Source of the DNA: Gimesia chilikensis
Lineage (GTDB): Bacteria; Planctomycetota; Planctomycetia; Planctomycetales; Planctomycetaceae
Length of the DNA stretch: 64,000 bases
Direction: 5' to 3'
Assembly: GCF_007744075.1 (NCBI RefSeq)
Contig: NZ_CP036266.1
Span: 1,915,655-1,979,654 of the forward strand
Shown here in pieces: positions 25,828 to 35,235 of the stretch. The notes under the pieces are model-generated. The model had not been told where the DNA came from. It saw only the letters and a list, made by a program, of their open reading frames with translations, and did not search any database. The translations under genes and the position numbers were made by a program. Within the stretch, counting starts at the first letter, position 1; each line of letters opens with the position of its first letter.

Positions 25828-28800
25828 ATGAGACGACTGTTGCTGTTGGCATTTGGATTGTTCTGCCTCGTTTCTGCGGTCGAGAAACGCACGCTGATCG
25901 CGGCGGAAGCGGACCTGAAGCAGGCTGAGTTCTTCGAGAAACGGATTCGTCCGTTGCTGATTGCCGAGTGTTATGACTGCCACAGTGAGGATTCGGTTGA
26001 GAGCGGGTTGCGGGTCGATTCGCTGTCAGGATTGATACGAGGTGGCGAGCGGGGTCCTGCCCTGGTGCCGGGCAAGCCGAAAGAGAGCCTGCTGATCAGT
26101 GCCGTCCAGCACAGCGGGCAGCTGCATATGCCCCTCAAAGATAAGCTGAGCCAGAAGGCGATTGCCGATCTGATTCAATGGGTTGAAGCAGGCGCTTACT
26201 GGCCGAACGCGAAGCCGATCTCGGAAATCCGCAAAGAAGCCGCGGGAGATACGGGGCCGCTGTTTACAAAAGCGGAGCAGGAGTTCTGGGCCTTTCAACC
26301 GCCGCAGGAACCTGCGGTGCCGCAAACCCGGAACCGGGAGTGGGCACAGCAGCCGCTGGATCAGTTTGTACTGGCGCGCCTGGAACAGGCGGACGCGGAG
26401 CCGGCCTCACGCGCTGATAAGCGGACGCTGATCAGGCGGGCGACGTTCGATCTGATCGGTCTGCCTCCGACGAATAAGGAAGTCGAAGCATTTCTGGCCG
26501 ACGATTCACCGGATGCGTTTGCGAAAGTGATTGACCGTCTGCTGGCATCACGACGTTACGGTGAGCGTTGGGGGCGGCACTGGCTGGACGTGGCACGCTA
26601 TGCCGATTCGAACGGTCTCGATGAAAACCTGTCGTACGCGAACGCGTTCCGCTATCGGGATTACGTGATCGCCGCCTTCAACCAGGATAAGCCTTTCGAT
26701 CAGTTTGTGCAGGAACAGCTGGCGGGAGACATTCTCGCAAATCAACCGGGGGCTGAGAACCGTCCTGAGAAAATCACTGCGACCGGCTTCCTGTCGATCG
26801 GGGCCAAGATGCTGGCCGAAGATGACCAGGTCAAAATGCAGATGGATATCATCGACGAACAGCTGGATACGGTGGGGCGGACTTTCATGGGGCTGACCCT
26901 GGGATGTGCCCGCTGCCATTCGCATAAGTTCGATCCGATTCCGATTGAAGACTACTATTCGCTGGCGGGGATCTTCAAAAGCACGAAGACGATGGAGAAC
27001 TTCAAGGTGGTCGCCCGCTGGCAGGAACAGATGCTGGCCAGCCCGGAAGAGATTCAGGCGCTGGAGCAGCAGAAACAGCAGATCGCGAAGCTGGATGCCG
27101 AGATCAAGCAGATCGTGAAACAGGCCGATGAACGGTTTCTGAGTGCGGCGCGAAAGCGGTCCCGCGATTATCTGCTGGCGTCTGCGATTAAAAACTATCA
27201 CGATCAACTATTGAAATCGACTGGGCCGATTGGTGCCGACCCCGGTGCCTATAAGTCTCACGCGGCAATCCTGGTCGAAGCGGAAAACTTTCAGACCGGT
27301 AACGTGAAGAAAGCGACGACCGGGTACGGCGAGGGGATTGGCGTCATCTATAACAAGGGGACGCTGCCCAACATTGCCGAGTATGAAATTGAGGTCCCGA
27401 AAGCCGGCCGCTATCAGTTGGAAATTCGGTATGCAGCGGCCCAGTCCCGGCCGGTGGAACTTTCGATCAACGGTGAGCTGGTCAAGAATGATGCGGCCAG
27501 TGCGGTGACCGGCAGCTGGTATCCCAAGTCGCAAGAGTGGAAGGTGGAAGGTTTCTATACACTCAAGCAGGGAAAGAACCGGGTGCGGCTGGAGAGCAAG
27601 ATTCCCTTTCCGCACATTGACAAACTGCTGATTGCGGAGCCCCGCACCGCGACAGAGCAGCCCGGAGGAGTGCTGGCTGAGATCCCGGTTCCGGAGAATC
27701 TGGTTTCGAGTCTGACGCTGCAATGGGCCTCATTGATCAAGAAGTCTGCTGAAGATCAGGATTCGCCGTTTGCCATCTGGAATCATCTGATTCAAAAAGG
27801 ATCGGTGCCCGAAACGTTGAGTCCCAAATGGGAACGCTTCAGTGGATTGAATGAACTTCCGGAGAAAGAGCGGATTTTGAAAGCTGCTGCACTTTACGGT
27901 ACTCTGTTCAAGGAAGTGCTGGCAGAGTGGGAGGCGTATCAGAAAACGGAAGCCGGGAAAGAGGCGCAGGGACTGCCTGACCCACAGCGGGAAAAGCTGC
28001 GGCAGATGCTGACCGATGCGAAGTCCCTGTTTGCCTTGCCTTCAGATCGGGAGAGCTGGTATGCAGAGGCGACTCAAAAGAAACTGACAGCCCGGCGTGA
28101 GCAGAAGAAAAAACAGGAAGCGGCTTTGCCTGTCTACCCGACGGCGATGTCGGTCTCCGAGCAGAAGCCGGAAAACCTGAAAGTGCATTTGCGGGGCAGT
28201 CATTTCACGCTGGGGAAAGAAGTTCCCCGGCAGTTCCTGCAGATTATTGAGGGCGAAGAGCAAACACCCATCGATGACCAGCACAGCGGTCGCCTGCAAC
28301 TGGCAGAGTGGCTGACCAGCGGTTCGCATCCGCTGACAGCACGCGTGATGGTGAACCGCATCTGGCGGTGGCACTTTGGTGACGGGCTGGTCAGAACGCC
28401 GGACAACTTTGGAAAGCTGGGAGAACGTCCCACTCATCCGGAACTGCTGGACTGGCTGGCGGTGCAGTTTGTGAAACAGGGCTGGTCGATCAAAGAGATG
28501 CATCGACTGATCATGCTTTCGTCAACGTACCAGATGAGTTCTGAGTACAACCCGGAACTGGCGGCACGCGATCCCGAGAACCGCCTGTTGTGGCGGGTGA
28601 ATCGCAAGCGTCTGGAAGCGGAGGCAATTCGGGATTCGATTCTGCAGGTATGCGGCAATCTGGACCTGGAGATGGGTGGTTCAATGCTGGGTGTCGAGAA
28701 CCGCAAATATGTTACCAGTACGCGAAACGTCAATCCGGTAATGTATCAGACCAACCGGCGTTCGGTTTATCTGCCGATTGTGCGAAGTGCTTTATATGAA

Positions 28801-29166
28801 GTTTTGCAGGCCTTCGATTTTGCCGATCCAAGTGTGCTGTCCGGGAACCGGGTGCACACGACGGTCGCACCGCAGGCCTTATTCATGATGAATAGCGATT
28901 TCATCATGCAGCAGACCAGTGACTTTGCGGAGCAGGTGCTGCACGAGACGCACCTGGATCGGCCGGGGAAGGTCAAGCTGGTTTACGAACGGGTTTTCAG
29001 TCGGCCGGCGAGCGAGTTAGAGGTGTCGCGGGCACTGGCTTACATGGATCAGTATAGGCAGGAACTGGAGCCGCTGGAGATGAAACCGGAAGAGCAGGAG
29101 CAGCGGACCTGGCAGAGCCTGTGTCGGGTGCTGATTTCTTCGAACGAGTTTCTGTTTGTGGATTGA
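25828..29166 (+). CDS. PSCyt1-DUF1549-DUF1553 exported protein, cassette 2
   Basis: 1112 residues with an N-terminal signal (LLLLAFGLFCLVSAVEKRTLIAA). PSCyt1 carries the heme motif CYDCH at 48-52; DUF1549 contains CARCH at 360-364 followed by SHKFDPI; a CBM6/35-like beta-sandwich lies at about 480-605 (AILVEAENFQ, YEIEVPKAGRYQLEIRY, GKNRVRLES); DUF1553 is at about 810-1075 with LTARVMVNRIWRWHFG. Paralogue of 17173-20154, but the inserted carbohydrate-binding-like domain is of a different type and a 180-residue helical spacer replaces the short coiled coil. Paired with a DUF1501 gene 51 bp downstream. Confidence 0.88.
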   Translation: MRRLLLLAFGLFCLVSAVEKRTLIAAEADLKQAEFFEKRIRPLLIAECYDCHSEDSVESGLRVDSLSGLIRGGERGPALVPGKPKESLLISAVQHSGQLHMPLKDKLSQKAIADLIQWVEAGAYWPNAKPISEIRKEAAGDTGPLFTKAEQEFWAFQPPQEPAVPQTRNREWAQQPLDQFVLARLEQADAEPASRADKRTLIRRATFDLIGLPPTNKEVEAFLADDSPDAFAKVIDRLLASRRYGERWGRHWLDVARYADSNGLDENLSYANAFRYRDYVIAAFNQDKPFDQFVQEQLAGDILANQPGAENRPEKITATGFLSIGAKMLAEDDQVKMQMDIIDEQLDTVGRTFMGLTLGCARCHSHKFDPIPIEDYYSLAGIFKSTKTMENFKVVARWQEQMLASPEEIQALEQQKQQIAKLDAEIKQIVKQADERFLSAARKRSRDYLLASAIKNYHDQLLKSTGPIGADPGAYKSHAAILVEAENFQTGNVKKATTGYGEGIGVIYNKGTLPNIAEYEIEVPKAGRYQLEIRYAAAQSRPVELSINGELVKNDAASAVTGSWYPKSQEWKVEGFYTLKQGKNRVRLESKIPFPHIDKLLIAEPRTATEQPGGVLAEIPVPENLVSSLTLQWASLIKKSAEDQDSPFAIWNHLIQKGSVPETLSPKWERFSGLNELPEKERILKAAALYGTLFKEVLAEWEAYQKTEAGKEAQGLPDPQREKLRQMLTDAKSLFALPSDRESWYAEATQKKLTARREQKKKQEAALPVYPTAMSVSEQKPENLKVHLRGSHFTLGKEVPRQFLQIIEGEEQTPIDDQHSGRLQLAEWLTSGSHPLTARVMVNRIWRWHFGDGLVRTPDNFGKLGERPTHPELLDWLAVQFVKQGWSIKEMHRLIMLSSTYQMSSEYNPELAARDPENRLLWRVNRKRLEAEAIRDSILQVCGNLDLEMGGSMLGVENRKYVTSTRNVNPVMYQTNRRSVYLPIVRSALYEVLQAFDFADPSVLSGNRVHTTVAPQALFMMNSDFIMQQTSDFAEQVLHETHLDRPGKVKLVYERVFSRPASELEVSRALAYMDQYRQELEPLEMKPEEQEQRTWQSLCRVLISSNEFLFVD

Positions 29167-29217
29167 GGGAACACATTGCGGGAATATAGCTTCCCTCCGT
29201 AGGAAATGGAACGAGAT

Positions 29218-30633
29218 ATGAATCACGGAATACATCATCAGAGACCAGCCAGGATCTCGCGGCGGGAAATGCTGCGTCAGAGTTCAGCCGGGTTTGGCAG
29301 TCTGGCACTGGCGGGGCTGCTGGGGAGTGAAAGCCAGGCGGCTGGAGCTTCGCTGGCGCAGCAGCCGCACTTCGCGCCCAAAGCCAAACGCGTGATCTTT
29401 CTATTCATGCACGGCGGTCCCTCGCACATGGATACGTTCGACTACAAACCGCAGTTGCAGAAAGACAGCGGGAAGCCACTCCCCTTTGATAAGCCGAAGA
29501 TTTTCTCGGCCCAGACGGGCAACCTGCTCGGTTCTCCCTGGAAGTTCAAGCAGCACGGTGAGAGTGGTGCCTGGGTGAGTGAGCTGTTTCCGCATGTGGC
29601 GGGTTGCGTGGATAACCTGTGCATTATCAACTCGATGTACGGTTCGAATTCGCGGCACGGCGGGGCACTGCTGGAACTGCATACCGGGAGTGACACGTTT
29701 GTGCGTCCGAGTATGGGGTCGTGGATCACATACGGCCTGGGATCGGAGAACCAGGATCTGCCCGGCTTTATCACGGTCTGTCCGACGCTGACCCATGGGG
29801 GGGTGAATGCCTACAGCTCATCGTTTCTGCCGGCCGATTACCAGGGGACGCCGATCGGCAATGCAAGTATTCCTGCGGACAAGGCACTGATTCCCTTTAT
29901 CAAAAACAAGAGCGGTGTGCCGCTGGCGACACAGCGGAAGGAACTCGATTTTCTGCAGCAGATGAACCGGGAGCACTTGAGTGAAGCGGGCCCCGATGCG
30001 GCGCTGGAGGGGCGGATCAACTCGTTCGAGCTGGCGTACCGGATGCAGACGACGGCCCCGGAACTGCAGGACATCAGTGATGAGTCAGAAGCGACCCAGA
30101 AGATGTATGGACTGGATAACGACGTGACGAAAAACTTCGGACGGCAGTGTCTGATGGCGCGGCGGTTCGCGGAGCGGGGCGTGCGGTTCGTACAGATTAC
30201 GCATAGTTACAAGTGGGATCAGCATTCCGGATTGAAGACGGCGTTGCCGCGGAACTGTCAGGAAGTGGATCAGCCGATCGCGGCCCTGATTAAAGATCTG
30301 AAATCACGGGGACTGCTGGAAGACACGCTGGTGCTCTGGGGTGGCGAATTCGGTCGGACCCCCGTGAGCCAGGGAGCGGACGGCCGGGACCATAACCCGC
30401 AGGGCTATACCATGTGGCTGGCCGGGGGCGGAATCAAAGGAGGCCTGCAGTACGGTGCCACGGACGACTATGGTTATTACGCCGTGAAGGACAAGATCCA
30501 CGTGCATGATCTGCACGCCACGATGCTGCATCTGCTGGGGCTGGATCATAAACGGCTGACGTACAAATTTGCCGGACGGGACTTCCGGCTGACCGACATT
30601 CATGGCGAGGTGATGTACGACCTGTTTGCCTGA
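29218..30633 (+). CDS. DUF1501 protein with TAT-like signal, cassette 2
   Basis: 471 residues from the ATG at 29218; an ATG four codons earlier (29206) sits directly against its only ribosome-binding-like bases and is less likely. Twin-arginine signal ISRREMLRQSSAGFGSLALAGLLG, then a DUF1501 domain whose blocks match cassette 1 almost word for word: [61 protein letters not shown]. Predicted exported metal-dependent protein of the alkaline-phosphatase-like superfamily; activity unknown. Confidence 0.88.
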   Translation: MNHGIHHQRPARISRREMLRQSSAGFGSLALAGLLGSESQAAGASLAQQPHFAPKAKRVIFLFMHGGPSHMDTFDYKPQLQKDSGKPLPFDKPKIFSAQTGNLLGSPWKFKQHGESGAWVSELFPHVAGCVDNLCIINSMYGSNSRHGGALLELHTGSDTFVRPSMGSWITYGLGSENQDLPGFITVCPTLTHGGVNAYSSSFLPADYQGTPIGNASIPADKALIPFIKNKSGVPLATQRKELDFLQQMNREHLSEAGPDAALEGRINSFELAYRMQTTAPELQDISDESEATQKMYGLDNDVTKNFGRQCLMARRFAERGVRFVQITHSYKWDQHSGLKTALPRNCQEVDQPIAALIKDLKSRGLLEDTLVLWGGEFGRTPVSQGADGRDHNPQGYTMWLAGGGIKGGLQYGATDDYGYYAVKDKIHVHDLHATMLHLLGLDHKRLTYKFAGRDFRLTDIHGEVMYDLFA

Positions 30634-30687
30634 GAACGTTTCGTGTCCCGATTGATGCGGGGCACAAAGTGATAGACGAGGTGTGTT

Positions 30688-31800
30688 TTGCCACAGATTG
30701 AAGTTGAGAGTGCGTTGGTCGATGCGACACAGTTGAAGCGGTTCTGTCTGCAACTGCTGACCGAGGCGGATCTGCATCCGGAAGAAGCGGAGCTGGTGGC
30801 AGACTCGCTGGTGGAATCGAATCTGCGCGGCATCGATTCACATGGTGTGGCCAGACTGCCGCACTACCTGGAGCGGATCAGGCAACAGAGCATCAAGGCT
30901 CGCCCGACGATGCAGTGGGAGCCACTGGGCGAGGCTGTGGGCCGGGTTGACGGCGATCATGGACTGGGCCAGCTGGCGATGGTAAAAGCTGCCGACCATG
31001 CGGTTGAGCTGGCGCGGGGCTCCGGTGCCGGCTGGGTTTCGATCTGTAATTCTTCGCATTGCGGTGCGCTGGCCTATTATGGTTTGCGGATTGCCCGGGA
31101 GGGGATGATCGGCTTTGTGTTTACGCACGTCGATCCGATGGTCACGCCTCATGGTTCTGCGGAGCCCTTCTGTGGGACGAACCCGGTCTGCATTACGGCA
31201 CCCGGCAAAAATGCGCAGTCGCTGTGCCTGGATATGGCCACGAGTATCACGCCCTGGAATACGGTGGCCAATGCTGCGACGGAAGGGGTTTCGATTCCGG
31301 GCGGCTGGGCCCTGGACGCCAACGGGGAGGGGACGACCGATCCAAATCAAGTCGCTGCTCTGTTTCCCTTTGGCGGGTTTAAGGGTTCCGGTCTGGGGTT
31401 GTTGATTGACGTGCTCTGTGCGCTGCTGGGTGGTGCACCGATTGGGCCGGATATCCCGAAGATGTATGGCGATCTTTCCCAGCGACGGTTACTGGGTGGA
31501 CTGGTGGGCGCGATTGACATCAGCCGGTTTACAGATGTGTCCGGGTTCCAGGATCGCATCGCCGAGATCATTCAGCGCTGGGGGGCTTTGAAACCCCTGG
31601 CGGCCGGTGAGAAGGTTTTGTATCCCGGTGAGCCAGAGGCATTAAAGCGGGAAGAGCGCCTGCAAACGGGGATTCCCGTAGGGCTCAAATTGATTGCACA
31701 GTTCAACGCACTGGCAGAACAACGTGGATTGCAGCCATTAGATGTAGAGACTTCTGTCGCTGAGGAAATCACATCCTCAACGACGGAATCGGTGAGTTGA
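30688..31800 (+). CDS. Malate/L-lactate/ureidoglycolate dehydrogenase family (Ldh2) oxidoreductase
   Basis: 370 residues, cytoplasmic. This NAD(P)-dependent 2-hydroxyacid dehydrogenase family is unrelated to classic LDH/MDH. Landmarks: RGIDSHGVARLPHY at 47-60 (Arg47 and His52 are family-typical), SSHCGALAYYG with His124 as the expected catalytic residue, and GTNPVCI and LDMATSITPWN further on. Substrate cannot be chosen among malate, lactate, ureidoglycolate, sulfolactate and related acids. It starts with TTG, preceded by GAGGTG at six bases. It lies 54 bp after the DUF1501 gene on the same strand and could share its transcript. Only 10 bp separate its stop from the convergent TlpA-like gene. 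Confidence 0.85.
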   Translation: MPQIEVESALVDATQLKRFCLQLLTEADLHPEEAELVADSLVESNLRGIDSHGVARLPHYLERIRQQSIKARPTMQWEPLGEAVGRVDGDHGLGQLAMVKAADHAVELARGSGAGWVSICNSSHCGALAYYGLRIAREGMIGFVFTHVDPMVTPHGSAEPFCGTNPVCITAPGKNAQSLCLDMATSITPWNTVANAATEGVSIPGGWALDANGEGTTDPNQVAALFPFGGFKGSGLGLLIDVLCALLGGAPIGPDIPKMYGDLSQRRLLGGLVGAIDISRFTDVSGFQDRIAEIIQRWGALKPLAAGEKVLYPGEPEALKREERLQTGIPVGLKLIAQFNALAEQRGLQPLDVETSVAEEITSSTTESVS

Positions 31801-31803
31801 GGG

Positions 31804-31833
31804 AGCCCGTTTACTCTTTAGACTCTGCGGGCT
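31804..31833 (+). terminator. Weak candidate terminator for the Ldh2 gene
   Basis: AGCCCG at 31804-31809 pairs with CGGGCT at 31828-31833, followed by GTTTG. It overlaps the last codons of the convergent gene; the six-base stem and 18-base loop make it weak. Confidence 0.3.
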
Positions 31834-32467
31834 GTTTGAGCATTTCATCGATGTAGGGAATGATATGTTTGTCGTAAGTGAAACCCTCTTTCCCGTATTC
31901 CTGTTTTTCATTGTCGAAGCGTTTGGCCAGCTTCCCGTCGGGGCCATAAACGTAAGCTGCGGGGATTGAGGCGAGATCAATTTTCTCATACAGATCCATG
32001 TCAGGAGTGCTGGAGATGATGTTGATAATCTCCGCATTGTGTTTGGTGTAGAACTCCATCAGCTCTTCTTTATTGGATTCGGGGGGGGAGTCCTTACTTC
32101 CGTCGTAATTCATGTTGTACGAAACACAGACGACCTTTTCCGGGTATTTTTTCTGCAATTCGACGAGGTGAGGGAACTCGGCGATGCAGGGCTCGCACCA
32201 GGTGGACCAGAGGTCAACGACCACGACTTTTCCTTTTTGTTTCTGAACGAATTCCTGCACCTGATCCCAGTTGGCGATTTCCGCGGTTACTCCGTTCTCT
32301 TCGAACGTCTGGGCTCCAGGGATGGCAGGGGCCGGAGATTCCGTTTTTGCAACAGCGGTTTCAGCAGCCGGGGTTTCTTCTGGTGTGGAATCGGCGGTCG
32401 GCGTTTCCTGGCTGCAGGCGGAGAGAAGGGCAAGTGAGAGCGCGAATACAAGCGGTTTGAATGACAT
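31811..32467 (-). CDS. TlpA-like thioredoxin-fold lipoprotein
   Basis: 218 residues. A signal with lipobox LLSAC predicts lipidation at Cys18; a Pro/Glu/Ala-rich linker runs to about residue 50, then the thioredoxin fold with KVVVVDLWSTWCEPC, active-site CxxC at 91-94, and a cis-Pro-type loop near ASIPAAYV. This is the layout of TlpA/ResA-type thiol reductants that keep extracytoplasmic cysteines reduced, often for cytochrome c maturation. Many c-type heme motifs in the window could be clients, though that link is inference. The next gene on this strand, a cytochrome fusion, ends upstream of it with a 43 bp gap, so cotranscription is likely. Confidence 0.85.
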   Translation of the reverse strand: MSFKPLVFALSLALLSACSQETPTADSTPEETPAAETAVAKTESPAPAIPGAQTFEENGVTAEIANWDQVQEFVQKQKGKVVVVDLWSTWCEPCIAEFPHLVELQKKYPEKVVCVSYNMNYDGSKDSPPESNKEELMEFYTKHNAEIINIISSTPDMDLYEKIDLASIPAAYVYGPDGKLAKRFDNEKQEYGKEGFTYDKHIIPYIDEMLKQPAESKE

Positions 32468-32510
32468 GCGTCAGATCTTTCGTGGTGTGTAATTTAGTGT
32501 CGTGGGGCGT

Positions 32511-34367
32511 TTATTTGTTAACTTTCACCAGTCCGGCGGCTTCTGCCTGGGGGACCGGGTCTTCATAGGGGAGGGCTTTCAGAAACTCGATGAGGTCAGC
32601 CCGTTCCTGTTTGGAGAGCTGGCTGGTAACGCCGTGCTGGTCGTCATGGTTGTAGACGGTCAGGACTTCTTCGAGGGTCTGTGCTTTTCCGTGGGACAGA
32701 TAGGGAGCAGTGCGATAGATTCCCAGCAGAGTAGGGGTGTCATATTCGGGGCCCATCAGTTCGCCGGGGTTATCGACGGCGGTGCCCACGTTGTGCCGAA
32801 TGATTTTGTCGGTGGGATTCGAATCAGAATAGAAGGGCCCGGAATGACAGGTGGCGCACTTCGTCTGCTTGGAAAAGAAGAGCTCTCGTCCCCGTTGGGC
32901 AGCCGGGCTGAGTCCCTGTTTGGCATGAGGGCTGAGGGTGAATTCGTGTGTGTTGGAATAGGCGGCCATCGCATCCAATGCCTGCGAGAGTCCTTTATTG
33001 GGAGCTTTGAGTGAATCGTTGATTCTACCGGTGACCAGGCCCCGTCCCTGCATCAGAGGGCCGCGGATGGTGTGCTCAAAATCCTGGACTTCATCCCGGT
33101 CGGCGGACCAGTGGATCGGATGAGTCCAGGCCATGCCAGCCAGGGATTGAGTGTTCCGCAGGCCTTCAGGGTTGTGCCAGGTTTTGCCGTCGGGTTGTCC
33201 ATCGGGATGACAGCTGGCACAGGAGATCCAGAGGCGGCTCGACATGGGCTGCAGTGCAGTATAGAACAGACGCTTGCCGAGAAGCACTTCTTCGCTGTGC
33301 GGATTCTCGGTAACGGCGATCGTGGCTCGTCTCTGCAGGGTGTCTGTGTCATAGGCGACGATGTTAAAGTCGAGTGCGTTGTAAATGTAAAAAGTTTTTC
33401 CATCGGGCGCGACGCGGACTCCGCGGGGATTATGTCCCAGATTCAGCCGGGCCCGGAATGTCAGTTCGCGGTAGTCATCGTCGATGACATTGCACACGAA
33501 CATGTCGTCGGTGCCGGCGAAGACGACGAAGAAGGTTTTGCCGTCGGGGGTAATCGCGGTATCCCAGGGGTTGGAAGTCACCCGGGCTCCCTGGAAGGAG
33601 TCCATGGGAATCTTCTTACGGCGTGAGCCATCAGCGGGTTTGGTATCCACGATAGAGACGATGGGAAAGATCGAGCCGGCCCCGTGGGCGACAGTAATTC
33701 GCGAGCGAATGTGTGGCAGATATGCCTTGGCCCGTCGGGGGTGCAGGGTGATCTGACGAGCGAGATTGTCTGTGCTGCCGCCTTCCCATTCATCGATGGT
33801 CTTGCCGGTTATTGCGTCAGTCTGACGGACCAGTGCAGTGTAGTATTCGGTGGAAAACAGGCTCTGGTCATCGTTGGAAATCGCCAGGCCTTTCACATGC
33901 TGGCCTACTGAAAACTCGTTGCTGACGCTTTGGGTTTTCGTATTGATCTCTACGATGCGGCCCGGATAATCCAGGGTCACATAGACCTTGTCTCCTTTTG
34001 AGGTAGAGACGATGCCGTAGGGTTCGTCGAAGACTTCAGTCTGTCCGAGTTGTTTGCCGGTATCTGCGTCAAGGAAGACGACGACGTCATCATCGTAGAC
34101 GGCGGTCGCTAACTTGTGGGTGTCACCCAGAAAGGTGACGCCCTCGGGGTGCCGACCGACTTTGATTTCATGTACTTTTTCGTTTTTGTCCAGGTCGATG
34201 ATCGATACCGTTCCGCTGTCTCGGTTCGAGCAGGCGAGCAGTTTGCCGTCGGTCGAAATGCCGAGCAGGCTGCTGGAACTGCCGGCGAGTGTTGGCCGGG
34301 GGGCGAAACTCAACAGTGTAAGTATAAGAGGCAGGGTAAAGCGAACGGACCTGGCACAGAGAAACAT
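32511..34367 (-). CDS. Beta-propeller/di-heme cytochrome c peroxidase-like fusion
   Basis: 618 residues with a signal peptide ending near TLAG. Residues about 35-375 are YncE/cytochrome-cd1-like beta-propeller blades, each with the pattern VxxxPDGK..V.D..T (for example GRHPEGVTFLGDTHKLATAV). The C-terminal part resembles the MauG/cytochrome c peroxidase fold with two heme motifs, CASCH at 383-387 and CATCH at 504-508. Predicted periplasmic heme protein; peroxidase or other redox activity is not readable. It is followed by the TlpA-like gene, which may service its cysteines. AAGGGG precedes the ATG. Confidence 0.82.
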   Translation of the reverse strand: MFLCARSVRFTLPLILTLLSFAPRPTLAGSSSSLLGISTDGKLLACSNRDSGTVSIIDLDKNEKVHEIKVGRHPEGVTFLGDTHKLATAVYDDDVVVFLDADTGKQLGQTEVFDEPYGIVSTSKGDKVYVTLDYPGRIVEINTKTQSVSNEFSVGQHVKGLAISNDDQSLFSTEYYTALVRQTDAITGKTIDEWEGGSTDNLARQITLHPRRAKAYLPHIRSRITVAHGAGSIFPIVSIVDTKPADGSRRKKIPMDSFQGARVTSNPWDTAITPDGKTFFVVFAGTDDMFVCNVIDDDYRELTFRARLNLGHNPRGVRVAPDGKTFYIYNALDFNIVAYDTDTLQRRATIAVTENPHSEEVLLGKRLFYTALQPMSSRLWISCASCHPDGQPDGKTWHNPEGLRNTQSLAGMAWTHPIHWSADRDEVQDFEHTIRGPLMQGRGLVTGRINDSLKAPNKGLSQALDAMAAYSNTHEFTLSPHAKQGLSPAAQRGRELFFSKQTKCATCHSGPFYSDSNPTDKIIRHNVGTAVDNPGELMGPEYDTPTLLGIYRTAPYLSHGKAQTLEEVLTVYNHDDQHGVTSQLSKQERADLIEFLKALPYEDPVPQAEAAGLVKVNK

Positions 34368-34427
34368 GGAGACCCCTTTAACAAATGTGAGGATTCGTTC
34401 CGGGCGGGAGAAGGCAGGAATTATAAA

Positions 34428-34455
34428 CCCCGCTCACCCGGAAGGGTAAGCGGGG
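34428..34455 (-). terminator. Intrinsic terminator downstream of the CxxC-protein gene
   Basis: CCCCGCTCACCC and GGGTAAGCGGGG form a near-perfect 12-base stem with a four-base loop. On the minus strand it is followed by TTTATAATT, so it ends the transcript of 34489-35043. Confidence 0.75.
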
Positions 34456-34488
34456 TCAGCTCATTCAATAAACGGTTCTTCCGAAGCC

Positions 34489-35043
34489 TTATTTCAGGAT
34501 CTTGGAAGTTTCGTTGACGAGAGTGTCGATTTTGTCTTTGGACAGATCACCCTTCTTGAAAGCGTGATTGACTTTGACTTTGCTGTTAACCCACATCAGT
34601 ACGGTGATGTCGGCGTCTTTGGAAATCTTGTAAGAAGAAGGACCGGCCTGACCTTCGAAGTTGGTCAGCGGTGTGTTTTTGATCTTCTTGCTGTCAGCAA
34701 TTTTCTTCAGCTCAGAGCTGGACTTGTCGGCATCGTCGGTCAGATGCACAACGAAGGCAGCCATTTTCTTGTCGCGATTCTGGCCGACTTTTTCGTCGAT
34801 TTTTGCGATCAGTTCCTGAACGTTGCCGTCCATTTCACGAGCGAAGATGTTGACAACAGGACGTCCGCCGTACTGGCAGCGATAGCACAGAGACTTTCCA
34901 GCATTGGGGCCGGTGCAGTCGTTAACTGTGTAGGCGCCGACACGGCTGCCAACTTCGATTCCGGATTTAACTTCTGCTGCAGTGCTGACAGAACCAGCTG
35001 CAACGAGCATCAATGCGACTGTAAGTGAAAGCAGTCTCTTCAT
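34489..35043 (-). CDS. Small exported protein with a CxxC motif
   Basis: 184 residues from the ATG at 35043, which has GGAG eight bases upstream; the frame extends to 35091 without a better start. Signal peptide 1-23 (KRLLSLTVALMLVAAGSVSTAAE). The body looks like a thioredoxin-type fold: GSRVGAYTVNDCTGPNAG, then CYRC at 53-56, followed by GRPVVNIFARE, a helix-rich middle and an ITVLMWVNSKVK strand. The CxxC comes before the first strand rather than after it, so it is not a standard thioredoxin active site. Single gene with its own terminator. Redox role possible, not shown. Confidence 0.65.
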   Translation of the reverse strand: MKRLLSLTVALMLVAAGSVSTAAEVKSGIEVGSRVGAYTVNDCTGPNAGKSLCYRCQYGGRPVVNIFAREMDGNVQELIAKIDEKVGQNRDKKMAAFVVHLTDDADKSSSELKKIADSKKIKNTPLTNFEGQAGPSSYKISKDADITVLMWVNSKVKVNHAFKKGDLSKDKIDTLVNETSKILK

Positions 35044-35235
35044 GTATTTCTCCTCGTTTTCCAATGCTTGAAAAAAATGTGTCCCTGCCAATGCAGGCGA
35101 TACGTCACGACTGACGTATGCGGTAATTTTAAATTTTGGTCAATCGGAGTGCAAATGAACGGCCCTTTTTTCTGCTTGTCTCAAAAACACTCCTTCATCA
35201 ATTCTTCACTTCGATCCCCATCCGGGACTGTCATT

